A stretch of DNA of 32,455 nucleotides from Deltaproteobacteria bacterium. Lineage in GTDB: Bacteria > Bdellovibrionota > UBA1018 > UBA923. The stretch spans positions 1 to 32,455 of the forward strand of contig JACPKS010000090.1 in the NCBI GenBank assembly GCA_016186905.1. Direction: 5' to 3'. Below the pieces are notes generated by a model. It saw only the letters and a list, made by a program, of their open reading frames with translations. It had not been told where the DNA came from and ran no database searches. A program made the translations under genes and the position numbers. Below, in pieces: positions 7,363 to 15,081 of the stretch; the stretch's first letter is position 1, and each line of letters opens with the position of its first letter.

Positions 7363-8268
7363 ATGAAACCACACGCGCTCAAAGTCAGCTTGTACGCGAC
7401 GTTATTCGGTGTATTCGCGCTCGCGCTCCCGGCGAGCGCTGGCGCTGACGCTTTCGGCTCGAACTGCCGTATCGCACTTCACGTCGATTCGGACTTCACG
7501 CGGGATCAAGCGAGCACGATGGAAGCCGCTCTTGTGAAAAAAGGATACGACGTGAGAATGACGAATTCCCATTCCGATGATCCGAAGGAATTCAGCGGCT
7601 ATATCGGAATGGATCACGGCTGGGATCTTTTTCACCGCTATGCCTCGATCGACATCTCCCGCCCCGGCGAGTCGCTTTACAAGGAATACCTCCCCGTTAC
7701 GACGGGGATTTTTTGGAATAGGGCGACACGGAAGATCGTTAAAGCGCTCGAGAAAAACGTTCCCGAGTGCTGCGAGCCGATCGCCGGAACGTACGTGCTT
7801 GAAGAAGGCGGGTGCTCCGACGGAGCGAATCAAAAAAATATGCTTTTCCTGGAGCACGACGGCGGAACGATCGCGATTCCTCAGGGCGAGAGAGTCAGCA
7901 TTTCCGGATCGACTTGCGGCAAAATCAGTTTTTCCATCGGCGGTCAAATCGACCTGCGCGCCGCCGCGCACGACAAGCACGTCACGGTTACGACGACGAA
8001 GATTCCGGGCGGAATCCATTATGAGCGCGTCACGGAAAGGCATCTCTCGATCTGGAACGACTACCGCTACTGCCCGCTCTGCGGAGCGACGCCGCTCCCC
8101 GATCACATCGCCCATGTGTCTGGCTACCACTCGTTGAAATTGAAATTTCAAAAAGACGGTCTTTTGGTTGAACAATTTGTCCGCAACTCCGTTGAGGCCG
8201 TGCGCGGAAAAGACTTTCACGGTATTTCCGAGATTCAATGTGTGATGAAAAAAGTCGACGATAAATAA
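7363..8268 (+). CDS. Secreted Cys-containing protein of unknown function
   Basis: 301 residues from ATG 7363; this start sits at the predicted transcription start. The signal peptide ends SAGA or GADA around residues 25-30. The N-terminal part (about 33-110) looks like an alpha/beta module (CRIALHVDSDFTRDQASTMEAALVKKGYDVRM). The middle carries a Cys-Cys pair (PECCEP) and further Cys, and around residue 245 there is a YCPLCG motif that resembles a Cys-x-x-Cys metal or redox site. I cannot name a family. The downstream small secreted gene begins 15 bp after the stop with its own ribosome site, so the two probably form an operon driven by box 4. Confidence 0.7.
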   Translation: MKPHALKVSLYATLFGVFALALPASAGADAFGSNCRIALHVDSDFTRDQASTMEAALVKKGYDVRMTNSHSDDPKEFSGYIGMDHGWDLFHRYASIDISRPGESLYKEYLPVTTGIFWNRATRKIVKALEKNVPECCEPIAGTYVLEEGGCSDGANQKNMLFLEHDGGTIAIPQGERVSISGSTCGKISFSIGGQIDLRAAAHDKHVTVTTTKIPGGIHYERVTERHLSIWNDYRYCPLCGATPLPDHIAHVSGYHSLKLKFQKDGLLVEQFVRNSVEAVRGKDFHGISEIQCVMKKVDDK

Positions 8269-8283
8269 AAAAGGAGTGTCTGT

Positions 8284-8640
8284 ATGAGAATTTTGATGAT
8301 TATACTGCTGGGTCTGACGGTATCGCAAATCGCGTCGGCCTATCCTTCCGACGGAGTTTATTTTCCGATCCAATCCTGCGACGGCGCGGTTGACGGCAAT
8401 CACATGAAAATCACGGTGTTCGCGACACCGCGCATGGCCGCGATGGCGATGTACAAACTCGACGGCGAAAAAACCGTTTTGATGAACGCGAGACTGACCC
8501 GAAAACCCGACGGCCGAACGATTTCGGTTTCCATTCCCGAACTGGGCACGTTTTCGGTCATCGATGGCCAAAACTCGTCTCCGGACCTCATGGGACGAGA
8601 CGGTACCGTTATCGGCCTCCGGTGCCAGGCGATCTTTTGA
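8284..8640 (+). CDS. Small secreted protein of unknown function
   Basis: 118 residues, ATG 8284 after AAAAGGAGTGTCTGT. The signal peptide is short (MRILMIILLGLTVSQIASA). The mature domain of about 99 residues has two Cys (near residues 31 and 114) that could close a disulphide between the start and end of the fold, and alternating hydrophobic residues typical of a small beta barrel or sandwich. Second gene of a probable two-gene unit after the box 4 promoter. No family recognised. Confidence 0.65.
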   Translation: MRILMIILLGLTVSQIASAYPSDGVYFPIQSCDGAVDGNHMKITVFATPRMAAMAMYKLDGEKTVLMNARLTRKPDGRTISVSIPELGTFSVIDGQNSSPDLMGRDGTVIGLRCQAIF

Positions 8641-8652
8641 TCGGCGTTTTTT
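8630..8652 (+). terminator. Weak intrinsic terminator candidate
   Basis: CGATC-TTTT-GATCG (8630-8643) followed by GCG and six T (8647-8652), overlapping the stop of the small secreted gene. The stem is only 5 bp, so termination may be inefficient. Confidence 0.4.
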
Positions 8653-8864
8653 AGGAAATGGAAGCTGCGATGAGTCACATCGCTAATTCATCCGACAATT
8701 TGCACGGCGCATGGGCAATCACCATACTGTTAAAGGCTGCGCAATAGTCGATTGTTTCAGGCAAAATGCATTGGTAGCGCTACAGGCATATCGAGGTCCA
8801 AAAATCGCTGTCGATTTCTGATATAAATAATCTTTTTATTTCAGGTATTTATAAAAAAATACTA
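8653..8864. other. Intergenic region with AT-rich dyads
   Basis: No convincing gene here. It holds a second GTAGCGCTAC palindrome (8774-8783, in the wider match GTAGCGCTACAGG shared with 4884-4896) and an AT-rich inverted repeat, TATAAATA (8822-8829) / TATTTATA (8846-8853), just upstream of box 5. These could be binding sites controlling the TIGR02147 gene. Confidence 0.45.
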
Positions 8865-8917
8865 CCTTGCGCGCCGTAAGGTTTATTGTTGATTATTTTG
8901 GTATAGCAATATATAAC
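8865..8917 (+). promoter_or_regulatory. Box 5: promoter of the TIGR02147 regulator
   Basis: CCTTGC (8865-8870), GCGCC, GTAAGG (8876-8881): one mismatch to the common box. A 7-bp gap, -35 TTGATT (8889-8894), 17-bp spacer and -10 TATAAC (8912-8917) follow, with the ATG at 8926 only 8 bp further, so the transcript is probably leaderless. There is no extra half-site 10 bp upstream; that place holds an A-run. The box ahead of a regulator gene suggests autoregulation. Confidence 0.7.
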
Positions 8918-8925
8918 TCTGCGTC

Positions 8926-9723
8926 ATGATTGGTCCAGATCACGATTATCGCCAAGTTTTAAGCCGCGAGCTTGAGGTGCGCTGCCAGCGCAACCCGCGC
9001 TACTCGCTTCGAAGCTTCGCACGGGACTTGGGGATGGCGCCAGCGCAGCTCTCTGACATTTTGCGCGGGCGCTACGGAATCTCTCGCGCTTCCGCGGCGA
9101 ACATCGCCGACCGCATGAGCATGGGGAGCACTGAAAAAGAAATTTTCTGCGATCTCGTCGAAAGCAAACACGCTAGGAGCCAACTCCAAAGAAAGCTCGC
9201 GCTGGCGCGCTTGGCGAAACAAGAAAAACAATACAGCACGATCGCGCTCGACAGCTTCCAGGCGATCTCGGATTGGTATCACTTCGCGATTCTCGAACTC
9301 GTAACGCTTGACGACTTTCAGAATGACCTGACGTGGATCGCGAATACGCTTGGAATCACAACGCACGAAGCGAAATCGGCGATCGAAAGGTTGAAACGCC
9401 TGGATATGCTCGTCGAAACCAAAGGAGAGCTCAAGCCTGCCGAGGATTTCACGGCAACGCCCAGCGGAATTCCCTCGGATGCGATCCGGAAGTTCCATCA
9501 ACAAATCTTGAAGAAGGCCGGCCAGGCGCTGCACATGCAGCCGGTGGAGCGTCGCGATTACTCGGCGATCACGTTCGCGATCGACCGCGCAAGGCTCCCT
9601 GAAGCCAAGCGCGCGATTCAAAGATTCCGCAAACGCTTCTGCCAGGAATTCTCAAGCGGTGAAACAAGAAACGACGTCTATGTGTACGCGACGCAATTTT
9701 TTAGCCTAAGGGAGACCCTATGA
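8926..9723 (+). CDS. TIGR02147-family transcriptional regulator
   Basis: 265 residues. The N-terminal third carries a lambda-repressor-like helix-turn-helix (RSFARDLGMAPAQLSDILRG, about residues 26-50, then ISRASAANIADRM). This is followed by the helical region with the YHFAILELVTLDDF signature (about 120-135) and a C-terminal domain near DYSAITFAIDRARL. These are hallmarks of TIGR02147 (DUF4423) proteins, common in Bdellovibrionota and Fibrobacteres, where they often sit beside secreted or surface proteins. The gene overlaps the next secreted-protein gene by ATGA, so the pair is translationally coupled. Its promoter carries the same box as the secreted-protein genes upstream, making it the best candidate for the factor that binds them. 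DNA targets of this family are, as far as I know, not well defined. Confidence 0.88.
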   Translation: MIGPDHDYRQVLSRELEVRCQRNPRYSLRSFARDLGMAPAQLSDILRGRYGISRASAANIADRMSMGSTEKEIFCDLVESKHARSQLQRKLALARLAKQEKQYSTIALDSFQAISDWYHFAILELVTLDDFQNDLTWIANTLGITTHEAKSAIERLKRLDMLVETKGELKPAEDFTATPSGIPSDAIRKFHQQILKKAGQALHMQPVERRDYSAITFAIDRARLPEAKRAIQRFRKRFCQEFSSGETRNDVYVYATQFFSLRETL

Positions 9724-10394
9724 AAACGAACCGTAATTCGATGAAGGATGTATTTTCAAAGCTCGCGATGTTTGCGGCTCTTGCCGCGGTGGCAGCGCCT
9801 GGCCCGAGCTTCGCCGGCAAAGGCGGGAGCGGGCGCGACGTCGGAAACGGCGGTCTTGCGGTCGTTTGCCGCGACAGCGAAGGCGCCATCGACATCGTCG
9901 AAGTGCTCGATCTTTTCGAAGGCAGGTCGCAGTACGGTTTGAACATCCCGGAAGGAAAATGGGACGTCGACACGCTTCTTGAGTCGGCGATCGTGCGCCT
10001 GAAATCGCGCCAGGATTTTCAGAGGGGCGTTCAGGCCGAACTTGCGCATGTGCGCTCGAATCTGAAGAAACTTCCCAAAAACGTGCGCCTTTTGAACATC
10101 GATGACGCGTTTCCGCTTGTCATCATGCCGCCGTGCAAATTCGAGCAGCTCGCGGCGTACGCGCGGGATGGAAAAATTTATCTCGACTCCGAGCTTCATA
10201 AGGCGCTGACGAAAACTCAGGAAGCAGCACTTTATCTGCACGAAGCGATTTATAAGGTGGCGCGTTATCACGGCGCGGCGAATTCGGTTCAGGCGAGAAA
10301 ACTCAACGCTCATCTTTTTACCGAAACCGCGGACGCCGCGGCGATCGATGCGCTCGTTGACGAGCTTGTTGGTTCGTCGCTGAACTACCGCTAA
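9720..10394 (+). CDS. Secreted protein coupled to the TIGR02147 regulator
   Basis: 224 residues; the ATG at 9720 overlaps the TGA of the regulator gene (ATGA). The signal peptide runs to about residue 32 (AAVAAPGPSFA). The mature start GKGGSGRDVGNGGLAVVCRD is glycine-rich, the central part is helical, and a conserved-looking element, LHEAIYKVARYHGAANSVQARKL (about residues 178-200), resembles a segment seen in other secreted proteins of Bdellovibrionota. The His-Glu there is not an HExxH protease motif. Coupling implies it is made together with the regulator, perhaps as its sensor, effector or cargo; that is inference. Confidence 0.7.
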   Translation: MKTNRNSMKDVFSKLAMFAALAAVAAPGPSFAGKGGSGRDVGNGGLAVVCRDSEGAIDIVEVLDLFEGRSQYGLNIPEGKWDVDTLLESAIVRLKSRQDFQRGVQAELAHVRSNLKKLPKNVRLLNIDDAFPLVIMPPCKFEQLAAYARDGKIYLDSELHKALTKTQEAALYLHEAIYKVARYHGAANSVQARKLNAHLFTETADAAAIDALVDELVGSSLNYR

Positions 10395-10398
10395 AACG

Positions 10399-11664
10399 TT
10401 AGGCTTTAAGCAGCCGCCGCCGAAGCATCTCAAGCGCGGCTTGGGCCGCGCGCTCGCGGTTTCGCGCGCGATCGCGCTCGAAAAGAAATTTCCGCGCGAT
10501 CGTGCCCGACGCGCCGGCAAGCGCGATCCAGACAAGCCCCACCGGTTTTTCGGGCGAACCCCCTTCGGGGCCAGCGATTCCAGTGACGGCAAGCCCGATA
10601 TCCGCTTTGAACATTTCCCTCGCGCCCTCGGCCATCGCGCGCGCGCATTCCTCGCTGACCGCTCCGAATTTCGTCAAAACCTCGGCAGACACTCCGAGTG
10701 TAGAAGTCTTGACGTCGTTCGAATATGCGATGATCCCACCGACGAAATACGAAGAGCTGCCGGGAATGTTCGTCAGGCGCGAACCGGCAAGCCCGCCGGT
10801 GCACGATTCGGCCACCGCGACCGTGAGCTTACCCGCGCGAAGCATCTCGCCAACCACGGCCTCAAGCAAGACTTCCCCGGTTCCAGGCGCTTCGCCGAAA
10901 ACGTAAGGGGCGGCGGCTTTCAGAAGATGCGCCTCGAAGCGCGAGAGCGCCGCTACGGCCTGCGCTTCGGTCGGCGCGGACGCAGTCAGCCGCAAGCGCA
11001 CGCCGAGCGGACTCGGAAGCCAGGCAAGCTTCAGATTCTCTGTGAGCTGCGAGGAAAGCGGCGGATCGAGCTGCTCGCACTTCGCCGCGAGTGCTGATTC
11101 GCCGACGCCGGTCGTGTAAATCGTTTTCTGAACGCGCGCCACGCCCTTCACGCGAGCGGCCAAGCGCGGAAGAATCACTCGCTTTAACATCGACTGCATT
11201 TCGTACGGAACGCCAGGGGTCAGCGCGATTATGAAGCCGGCGCTCTCGATCCACGCGCCAGGCGCGGTGCCGCAATCGTTGTCGATCCGCTCGGCGCCTT
11301 CGGGAAGCATGGCCTGCTTCTCGTTTCCGGGCGGCATCCCGCGCCCGAGGCTCTTGAAGTACTGCTCCATGCGCGAGAGCCAATCGCGGTCAAGGGTCAG
11401 CGATAGCCCCAAACGCGCGGCTACCGCCTCGACAGTCACGTCATCGTGCGTGGGCCCGAGCCCGCCCGTCACGATCACTACCTCTGATCGCGCCCTGCAA
11501 TGCTCGAGCGCCTCGCCGATCGCCCGCGCGTCGTCGCCGACCGTGAGCTGCTCGACGACTTCGATTCCGGCGGCCGAAAACTCCGCGCCGATCCAGGCGG
11601 CGTTGGTGTTGGTGATCTGGCCGATCAGAAGCTCGTCGCCGATCGAGAGAATAGACACTTTCAT
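10399..11664 (-). CDS. cinA: CinA-family protein (nicotinamide-nucleotide amidase/ADP-ribose pyrophosphatase type)
   Basis: 421 residues from ATG 11664, the usual size for full-length CinA; the frame stays open upstream to 11700 but the family starts at MKVSILSIGDELLIGQ. The N-terminal MoCF-like domain shows GDELLIGQITNTNA and TGGLGPTHDDVT. The C-terminal domain shows AVAESCTGGLAGSRL, YFVGGIIAYSNDVK and GIAGPEGGS, the features of nicotinamide-nucleotide amidase in pyridine-nucleotide recycling. On the minus strand TATTCT (complement of 11671-11676) is a -10 candidate 6 bp before the ATG, so the mRNA may be leaderless. It is divergent from the Cys-tail operon and converges with the secreted gene ending at 10394, 4 bp away. 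Confidence 0.95.
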   Translation of the reverse strand: MKVSILSIGDELLIGQITNTNAAWIGAEFSAAGIEVVEQLTVGDDARAIGEALEHCRARSEVVIVTGGLGPTHDDVTVEAVAARLGLSLTLDRDWLSRMEQYFKSLGRGMPPGNEKQAMLPEGAERIDNDCGTAPGAWIESAGFIIALTPGVPYEMQSMLKRVILPRLAARVKGVARVQKTIYTTGVGESALAAKCEQLDPPLSSQLTENLKLAWLPSPLGVRLRLTASAPTEAQAVAALSRFEAHLLKAAAPYVFGEAPGTGEVLLEAVVGEMLRAGKLTVAVAESCTGGLAGSRLTNIPGSSSYFVGGIIAYSNDVKTSTLGVSAEVLTKFGAVSEECARAMAEGAREMFKADIGLAVTGIAGPEGGSPEKPVGLVWIALAGASGTIARKFLFERDRARNRERAAQAALEMLRRRLLKA

Positions 11665-11686
11665 AAACTTAGAATAGTTTGAACGC

Positions 11687-11998
11687 ATGCAACTCACCAA
11701 GCAAAACCACGATCAAGGATTTTTAGTCGGCGAGGAATGGCTCGGCGGCGTGGCGGCAAGAGCCGACGAGGGCACGGGCCGCGAAGGCTACATCGCGTTC
11801 GTGGTCGCCCACCGAACCGGTGAATACATTCTCAATCAGGAATTCGACGATCTCGACTCCGCGCTCGGCGCGATCAACGCGTTGGGCGTCACCTGGCGCT
11901 TCGAGAACGCCTCGGGCGGCTGTGGAAGCGGAAGCGAAAGCGAAAACGACAAGTGCGGCGGCGGCCATTGCGGTGGAGGCTGTTCTACGAAAAAATAG
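11687..11998 (+). CDS. Small protein with Cys/Gly-rich tail
   Basis: 103 residues from ATG 11687, no signal peptide. Residues 1-80 form a compact domain (LVGEEWLGGVAARADEGTGR, then YIAFVVAHRTGEYILNQEFDDLDSALGAINAL). The tail from about residue 82 is low-complexity and contains CGSGSE, CGGGHCGGGC and a Lys-Lys end: four Cys and one His in 20 residues, plausible for zinc or another metal, or for modification. The next gene, a zinc metallopeptidase, starts 16 bp after the stop and an ATP-grasp ligase follows, so the three are probably an operon. I do not recognise the N-terminal domain. Confidence 0.65.
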   Translation: MQLTKQNHDQGFLVGEEWLGGVAARADEGTGREGYIAFVVAHRTGEYILNQEFDDLDSALGAINALGVTWRFENASGGCGSGSESENDKCGGGHCGGGCSTKK

Positions 11999-12014
11999 CG
12001 CATATACTCAAACC

Positions 12015-13049
12015 ATGTCCGAACCAGAGTGGGTGAAGCTCGCCGACCCGGAACTTCTTAAGGTTCGCCTCTGCGACCTCAAGATGACGGTTGAAGACTC
12101 GGAACTCTCCGAACGGGTGAGTGCGCTCCACGCCGAGCTTGAAGCGATGGGCCTCACCTTCCGCCCGAAGGCGTATCTCGGCGACGAGTGGTTCAGCCCC
12201 GAAGGCGTTCCTTCAATCGCAATCCCGTTCTACCTCGCCCATCCCAGGCTTAAAACGCTCGAAAAAAACATGATGCTTGAAGTGGAAGGCGGCACGCCGG
12301 AATGGTGCATGAAGCTTTTGCGCCACGAGGCCGGCCACTGCTTTGACCACATCTACAAATTTTCAAAGCGCAAAAAATGGCGCGAGATCTTCGGCTCACC
12401 CGATATGGAATACGACCCTGACCTCTACCATCCCCGCCCTTACAGCCGCGGCTTCGTAAAGCACATCGAGAACTGGTACGCGCAATCGCACCCCGACGAG
12501 GACTTCGCCGAGACGTTCGCGGTTTGGCTTACTCCTGGGCTTGACTGGAAGACGGAATACGCGAAGTGGCCATTGGCGCTGCAAAAACTCACCTATGTTG
12601 ACGGTCTCGCGCGCGAGGTCGCCGACAAGCCGCACCGGCCGGTAGCCTTTACGGGAAGCTCGCAACCCTACGCGGTTTCGCGGATGAAACGCACGCTCGA
12701 AGCCTACTACGCGCGCCGCAAGCGCGAGCGCGCGCAGGATTACCCTGATTTCTACGATGCCGACCTCCGTCATATTTTCAACGGAAGCACCGATCTGCCC
12801 AAACGCGACTCAAGTGCCGCGCGCTTCATGAATCGCAATCGGAAGGCGCTCATCGACATCCTGCGCGAGTGGACCGGCGAAAAAAAGTACACGATTGACG
12901 GGCTTTTGAAGAAACTTTCCCTGCGCTGCGAGGCGCTCGACCTGCGCATGGGAAAGCCCGAACCGCAGACGTGCCTCGAGGTAGCTGCCTTTCTCTCAGC
13001 ACTCGTTACCCATTATCTTTTCACCGGAAAATTTAAACGAACACTTTAA
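12015..13049 (+). CDS. Putative zinc-binding metallopeptidase
   Basis: 344 residues from ATG 12015; the frame is open further upstream only as an artefact overlapping the previous gene. The zinc-protease motif HEAGH (His104, Glu105, His108) is followed about 55 residues later by DEDFAETFAVWL (Asp161-Glu166), which supplies the third ligand region in gluzincin-like enzymes; this layout matches the putative zinc-binding metallopeptidase family often called Peptidase_Mx. The rest is helical and rich in charged residues. There is no signal peptide, so it acts in the cytoplasm. TATACT (12003-12008) lies 6 bp before the ATG and could give an internal leaderless transcript. An ATP-grasp gene follows 17 bp downstream, suggesting joint action on a peptide. 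Confidence 0.8.
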   Translation: MSEPEWVKLADPELLKVRLCDLKMTVEDSELSERVSALHAELEAMGLTFRPKAYLGDEWFSPEGVPSIAIPFYLAHPRLKTLEKNMMLEVEGGTPEWCMKLLRHEAGHCFDHIYKFSKRKKWREIFGSPDMEYDPDLYHPRPYSRGFVKHIENWYAQSHPDEDFAETFAVWLTPGLDWKTEYAKWPLALQKLTYVDGLAREVADKPHRPVAFTGSSQPYAVSRMKRTLEAYYARRKRERAQDYPDFYDADLRHIFNGSTDLPKRDSSAARFMNRNRKALIDILREWTGEKKYTIDGLLKKLSLRCEALDLRMGKPEPQTCLEVAAFLSALVTHYLFTGKFKRTL

Positions 13050-13066
13050 ACAATCACTTTTAAGAC

Positions 13067-14074
13067 ATGGCGAAGAAACCACTGAAACTCCTGCTGCTCT
13101 TCGATATCGGAGAAAAACCTCCCGAGAACCAGGATTTCACCGAAATTTTCAAACACGACGACTGGAAGCCCGAAGTACTGCTCGTGCGCGCGCTCAAAAA
13201 TCTCGGCCATGACGTGAAGCCGTTCGGCCTTTTCGACGATATCCGCCCTTTGATCGACGAGGTCACGCGCGACCGGCCGGATCTGGTTTTCAATCAGTGC
13301 GAGGCGTTTCGCGGGGGCCGCCAGCACGAACCGAACGCGGCATCGCTTCTCGAGCTGCTGGACTTGAAATACACGGGCGCCTCGGCACATGCGCTGCAGA
13401 TCTGCAAAGACAAGAGTCTCACGAAGAAAATTCTTTCTTTCCACCGCATCCGCGTGCCGCGCTTCGTGGTTTCGAAAAAAGCCCGGCCGCTGCGAAAACT
13501 TCCAGGCTTCGCCTTTCCCGCCTTTACCAAGCCCTTGAAACTCGAGGCCTCGGAAGGCATCGCGCAAATGTCGTTCGCCGATAACGAAAAAGACGCGCTC
13601 GACCGCGTGCGCTTCATCCACGAAAGCCTGGGCACCGACGCGATCGTCGAGGAATACATCGAAGGCCGCGAGCTGTACGTCGGGGTGCTGGGAAACGAGC
13701 GCCTGAAAATTCTTCCCACCCGCGAACTTTTTTTCGCGCAGGTGCCCGACGGCGAGCCGAAGTTCGCCACGTTCAAGGCGAAATGGGACGACAATTATCG
13801 AAAAAAATGGGGAATCAAAGGCGGCGCCGCGAAACCCATCGCTCCGAAAGCGGAAAAGCATCTGGCGGATGTCAGCCGGAAAATTTACCAGCTATTTCAG
13901 GTTCGCGGGTTCGCGCGAATCGACTTTCGACTGACACCCGCCGATGAGATCGTGTTCCTGGAAGCCAATCCCAATCCCTCGCTCGCGAAAGACGACGATT
14001 TCGCTCTCGCCGCGGAAAAAGCCGGCATCACTTACGAGCAACTGCTGGAGCAGATCATCGCGCTCGCCACCTAG
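13067..14074 (+). CDS. ATP-grasp ligase, D-Ala-D-Ala ligase-like
   Basis: 335 residues. The N-terminal domain (residues 1-110) has the pattern of D-Ala-D-Ala ligases (ALKNLGHDVKPFGL, PDLVFNQCEAFRGG, LLELLDLKYTGASAHAL). The central ATP-grasp part begins CKDKSLTKKILSFHRI, and VEEYIEGRELYVGVLG lines the nucleotide pocket. Metal ligands are Asp286, Glu299 and Asn301 in ARIDFRL and FLEANPNP. The true cell-wall Ddl is usually shorter, about 300-320 residues, and lies near mur genes. Here it follows a metallopeptidase by 17 bp, so it more likely joins an amino acid or peptide to an unknown substrate. It converges with the serine protease gene 11 bp on. Confidence 0.85.
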   Translation: MAKKPLKLLLLFDIGEKPPENQDFTEIFKHDDWKPEVLLVRALKNLGHDVKPFGLFDDIRPLIDEVTRDRPDLVFNQCEAFRGGRQHEPNAASLLELLDLKYTGASAHALQICKDKSLTKKILSFHRIRVPRFVVSKKARPLRKLPGFAFPAFTKPLKLEASEGIAQMSFADNEKDALDRVRFIHESLGTDAIVEEYIEGRELYVGVLGNERLKILPTRELFFAQVPDGEPKFATFKAKWDDNYRKKWGIKGGAAKPIAPKAEKHLADVSRKIYQLFQVRGFARIDFRLTPADEIVFLEANPNPSLAKDDDFALAAEKAGITYEQLLEQIIALAT

Positions 14075-14085
14075 TGTCGCAAAAA

Positions 14086-14880
14086 TCACGAGCGGCGCAA
14101 TTCCGCGGCCGCCTGCACGAGCCAATCCGTATACGGCGCTACCTTCGTGAAAATCGCGTCGTGCGCGCAATCATCCGGGCTGTTCGCGGGGTAGCCGCGG
14201 CTGATGATACCGACGAGGTGAAGCCGCGAACGCACCTTGATCAGCGCGGGTCCGCCGGAGTCTCCATGGCACGCGCCGCTGCCGAAACTTTGGTCGAGAA
14301 GAATTTCGGTGCGGCCGAAGCCGGGCCTCTTCACCGGCACTTCCGTCTTTCTAAGAACGCCGGCGCCGGTATCCGCCTCGGCGTTTGAAATTCCGAATCC
14401 CGCGATGATCACGCTCTCGCCGTCCCGCAGATCTCTTTCCTCGCGATCGATGAATACCTTGGAGTATCCTTCCGGCAATCCACCGCTGAATCGAACGAGA
14501 GCGATATCGCCCCAGTCCTTGGTATCGGCGGCGTTTTCTTCAAGCCAGGCAGACGCGACGACCGCGCCCAAAACTCTCGCGGCGTAGGCTCCCTCAGTCA
14601 AAACACGGGCGAAAACGACGCGCATTTTCGAAAGCTTGCCGTCATCGAGGCAGTGAGCCGCGGTGACCATCAGGTCGTCATCGACAATCGAGCCCGTGCA
14701 AAGCGCGTCGCCGTTCACGAACGCGACGGTCGTCGCGGCGATCGGGTCGGCTGAGCTGACTTTTTGGCCGCCTACGACGCGCGCGGCACGAACATCGAAT
14801 GATCCCTGAGTCGCGCCGTAAGAGTCGGGTAAGGCGGTTAGAATAATTCCGAATAAAACGAAGAACAAAAGCTGTCTCAT
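14086..14880 (-). CDS. Secreted trypsin-like serine protease (S1A)
   Basis: 264 residues from ATG 14880, after the ribosome site AAGGGAAAAAC. Signal peptide to about residue 22 (LPDSYGA), then a short propeptide ending at AARVVGG, where cleavage before Val would expose the new N-terminus as in trypsinogen. The catalytic triad is complete: His76 in TAAHC, Asp125 in WGDIALVRF, Ser208 in GDSGGP. Three Cys pairs fit the family (Cys61/77, 204 and 232 region). Such proteases are abundant in predatory Bdellovibrionota and act outside the cell or in the periplasm. The gene is monocistronic and divergent from the outer-membrane genes at 15 kb. Confidence 0.95.
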   Translation of the reverse strand: MRQLLFFVLFGIILTALPDSYGATQGSFDVRAARVVGGQKVSSADPIAATTVAFVNGDALCTGSIVDDDLMVTAAHCLDDGKLSKMRVVFARVLTEGAYAARVLGAVVASAWLEENAADTKDWGDIALVRFSGGLPEGYSKVFIDREERDLRDGESVIIAGFGISNAEADTGAGVLRKTEVPVKRPGFGRTEILLDQSFGSGACHGDSGGPALIKVRSRLHLVGIISRGYPANSPDDCAHDAIFTKVAPYTDWLVQAAAELRRS

Positions 14881-15081
14881 GTTTTTCCCTTCTGAAATGC
14901 GGGCAAATAATTTTACCCGGCGATTTCACGGAGCAAGGGGTATGCCGCGGAATTTGCGAAGAGCCTGACTTGGCGCTGCGCCGCGGCGTTATTTGCAAAC
15001 TAATTCAATTTCAATGCTTTTCTTTTTTCCACCCTGTGCCAAACTAGGCAAAGAAGTACCTTACTAAAAGAGAGGAACATT

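Noticed and set aside
7402-8571. A 389-codon open frame on the minus strand
   Set aside because: It crosses two genes with signal peptides and good starts on the plus strand and shows no domain of its own.
11687-11998. The Cys-tailed protein as a proven modified-peptide precursor
   Set aside because: There is no recognisable leader, core repeat or known maturation enzyme of a peptide family; it is kept only as a hypothesis.
15031-15064. CACCCTGTGCCAAACTAGGC as a sixth CCTTAC-type box before the barrel gene at 15082
   Set aside because: It matches only 6 of 12 box positions and the base 7 bp on is GTACCT, not a TTGAC hexamer. CCTTAC at 15059 runs into the ribosome site instead.
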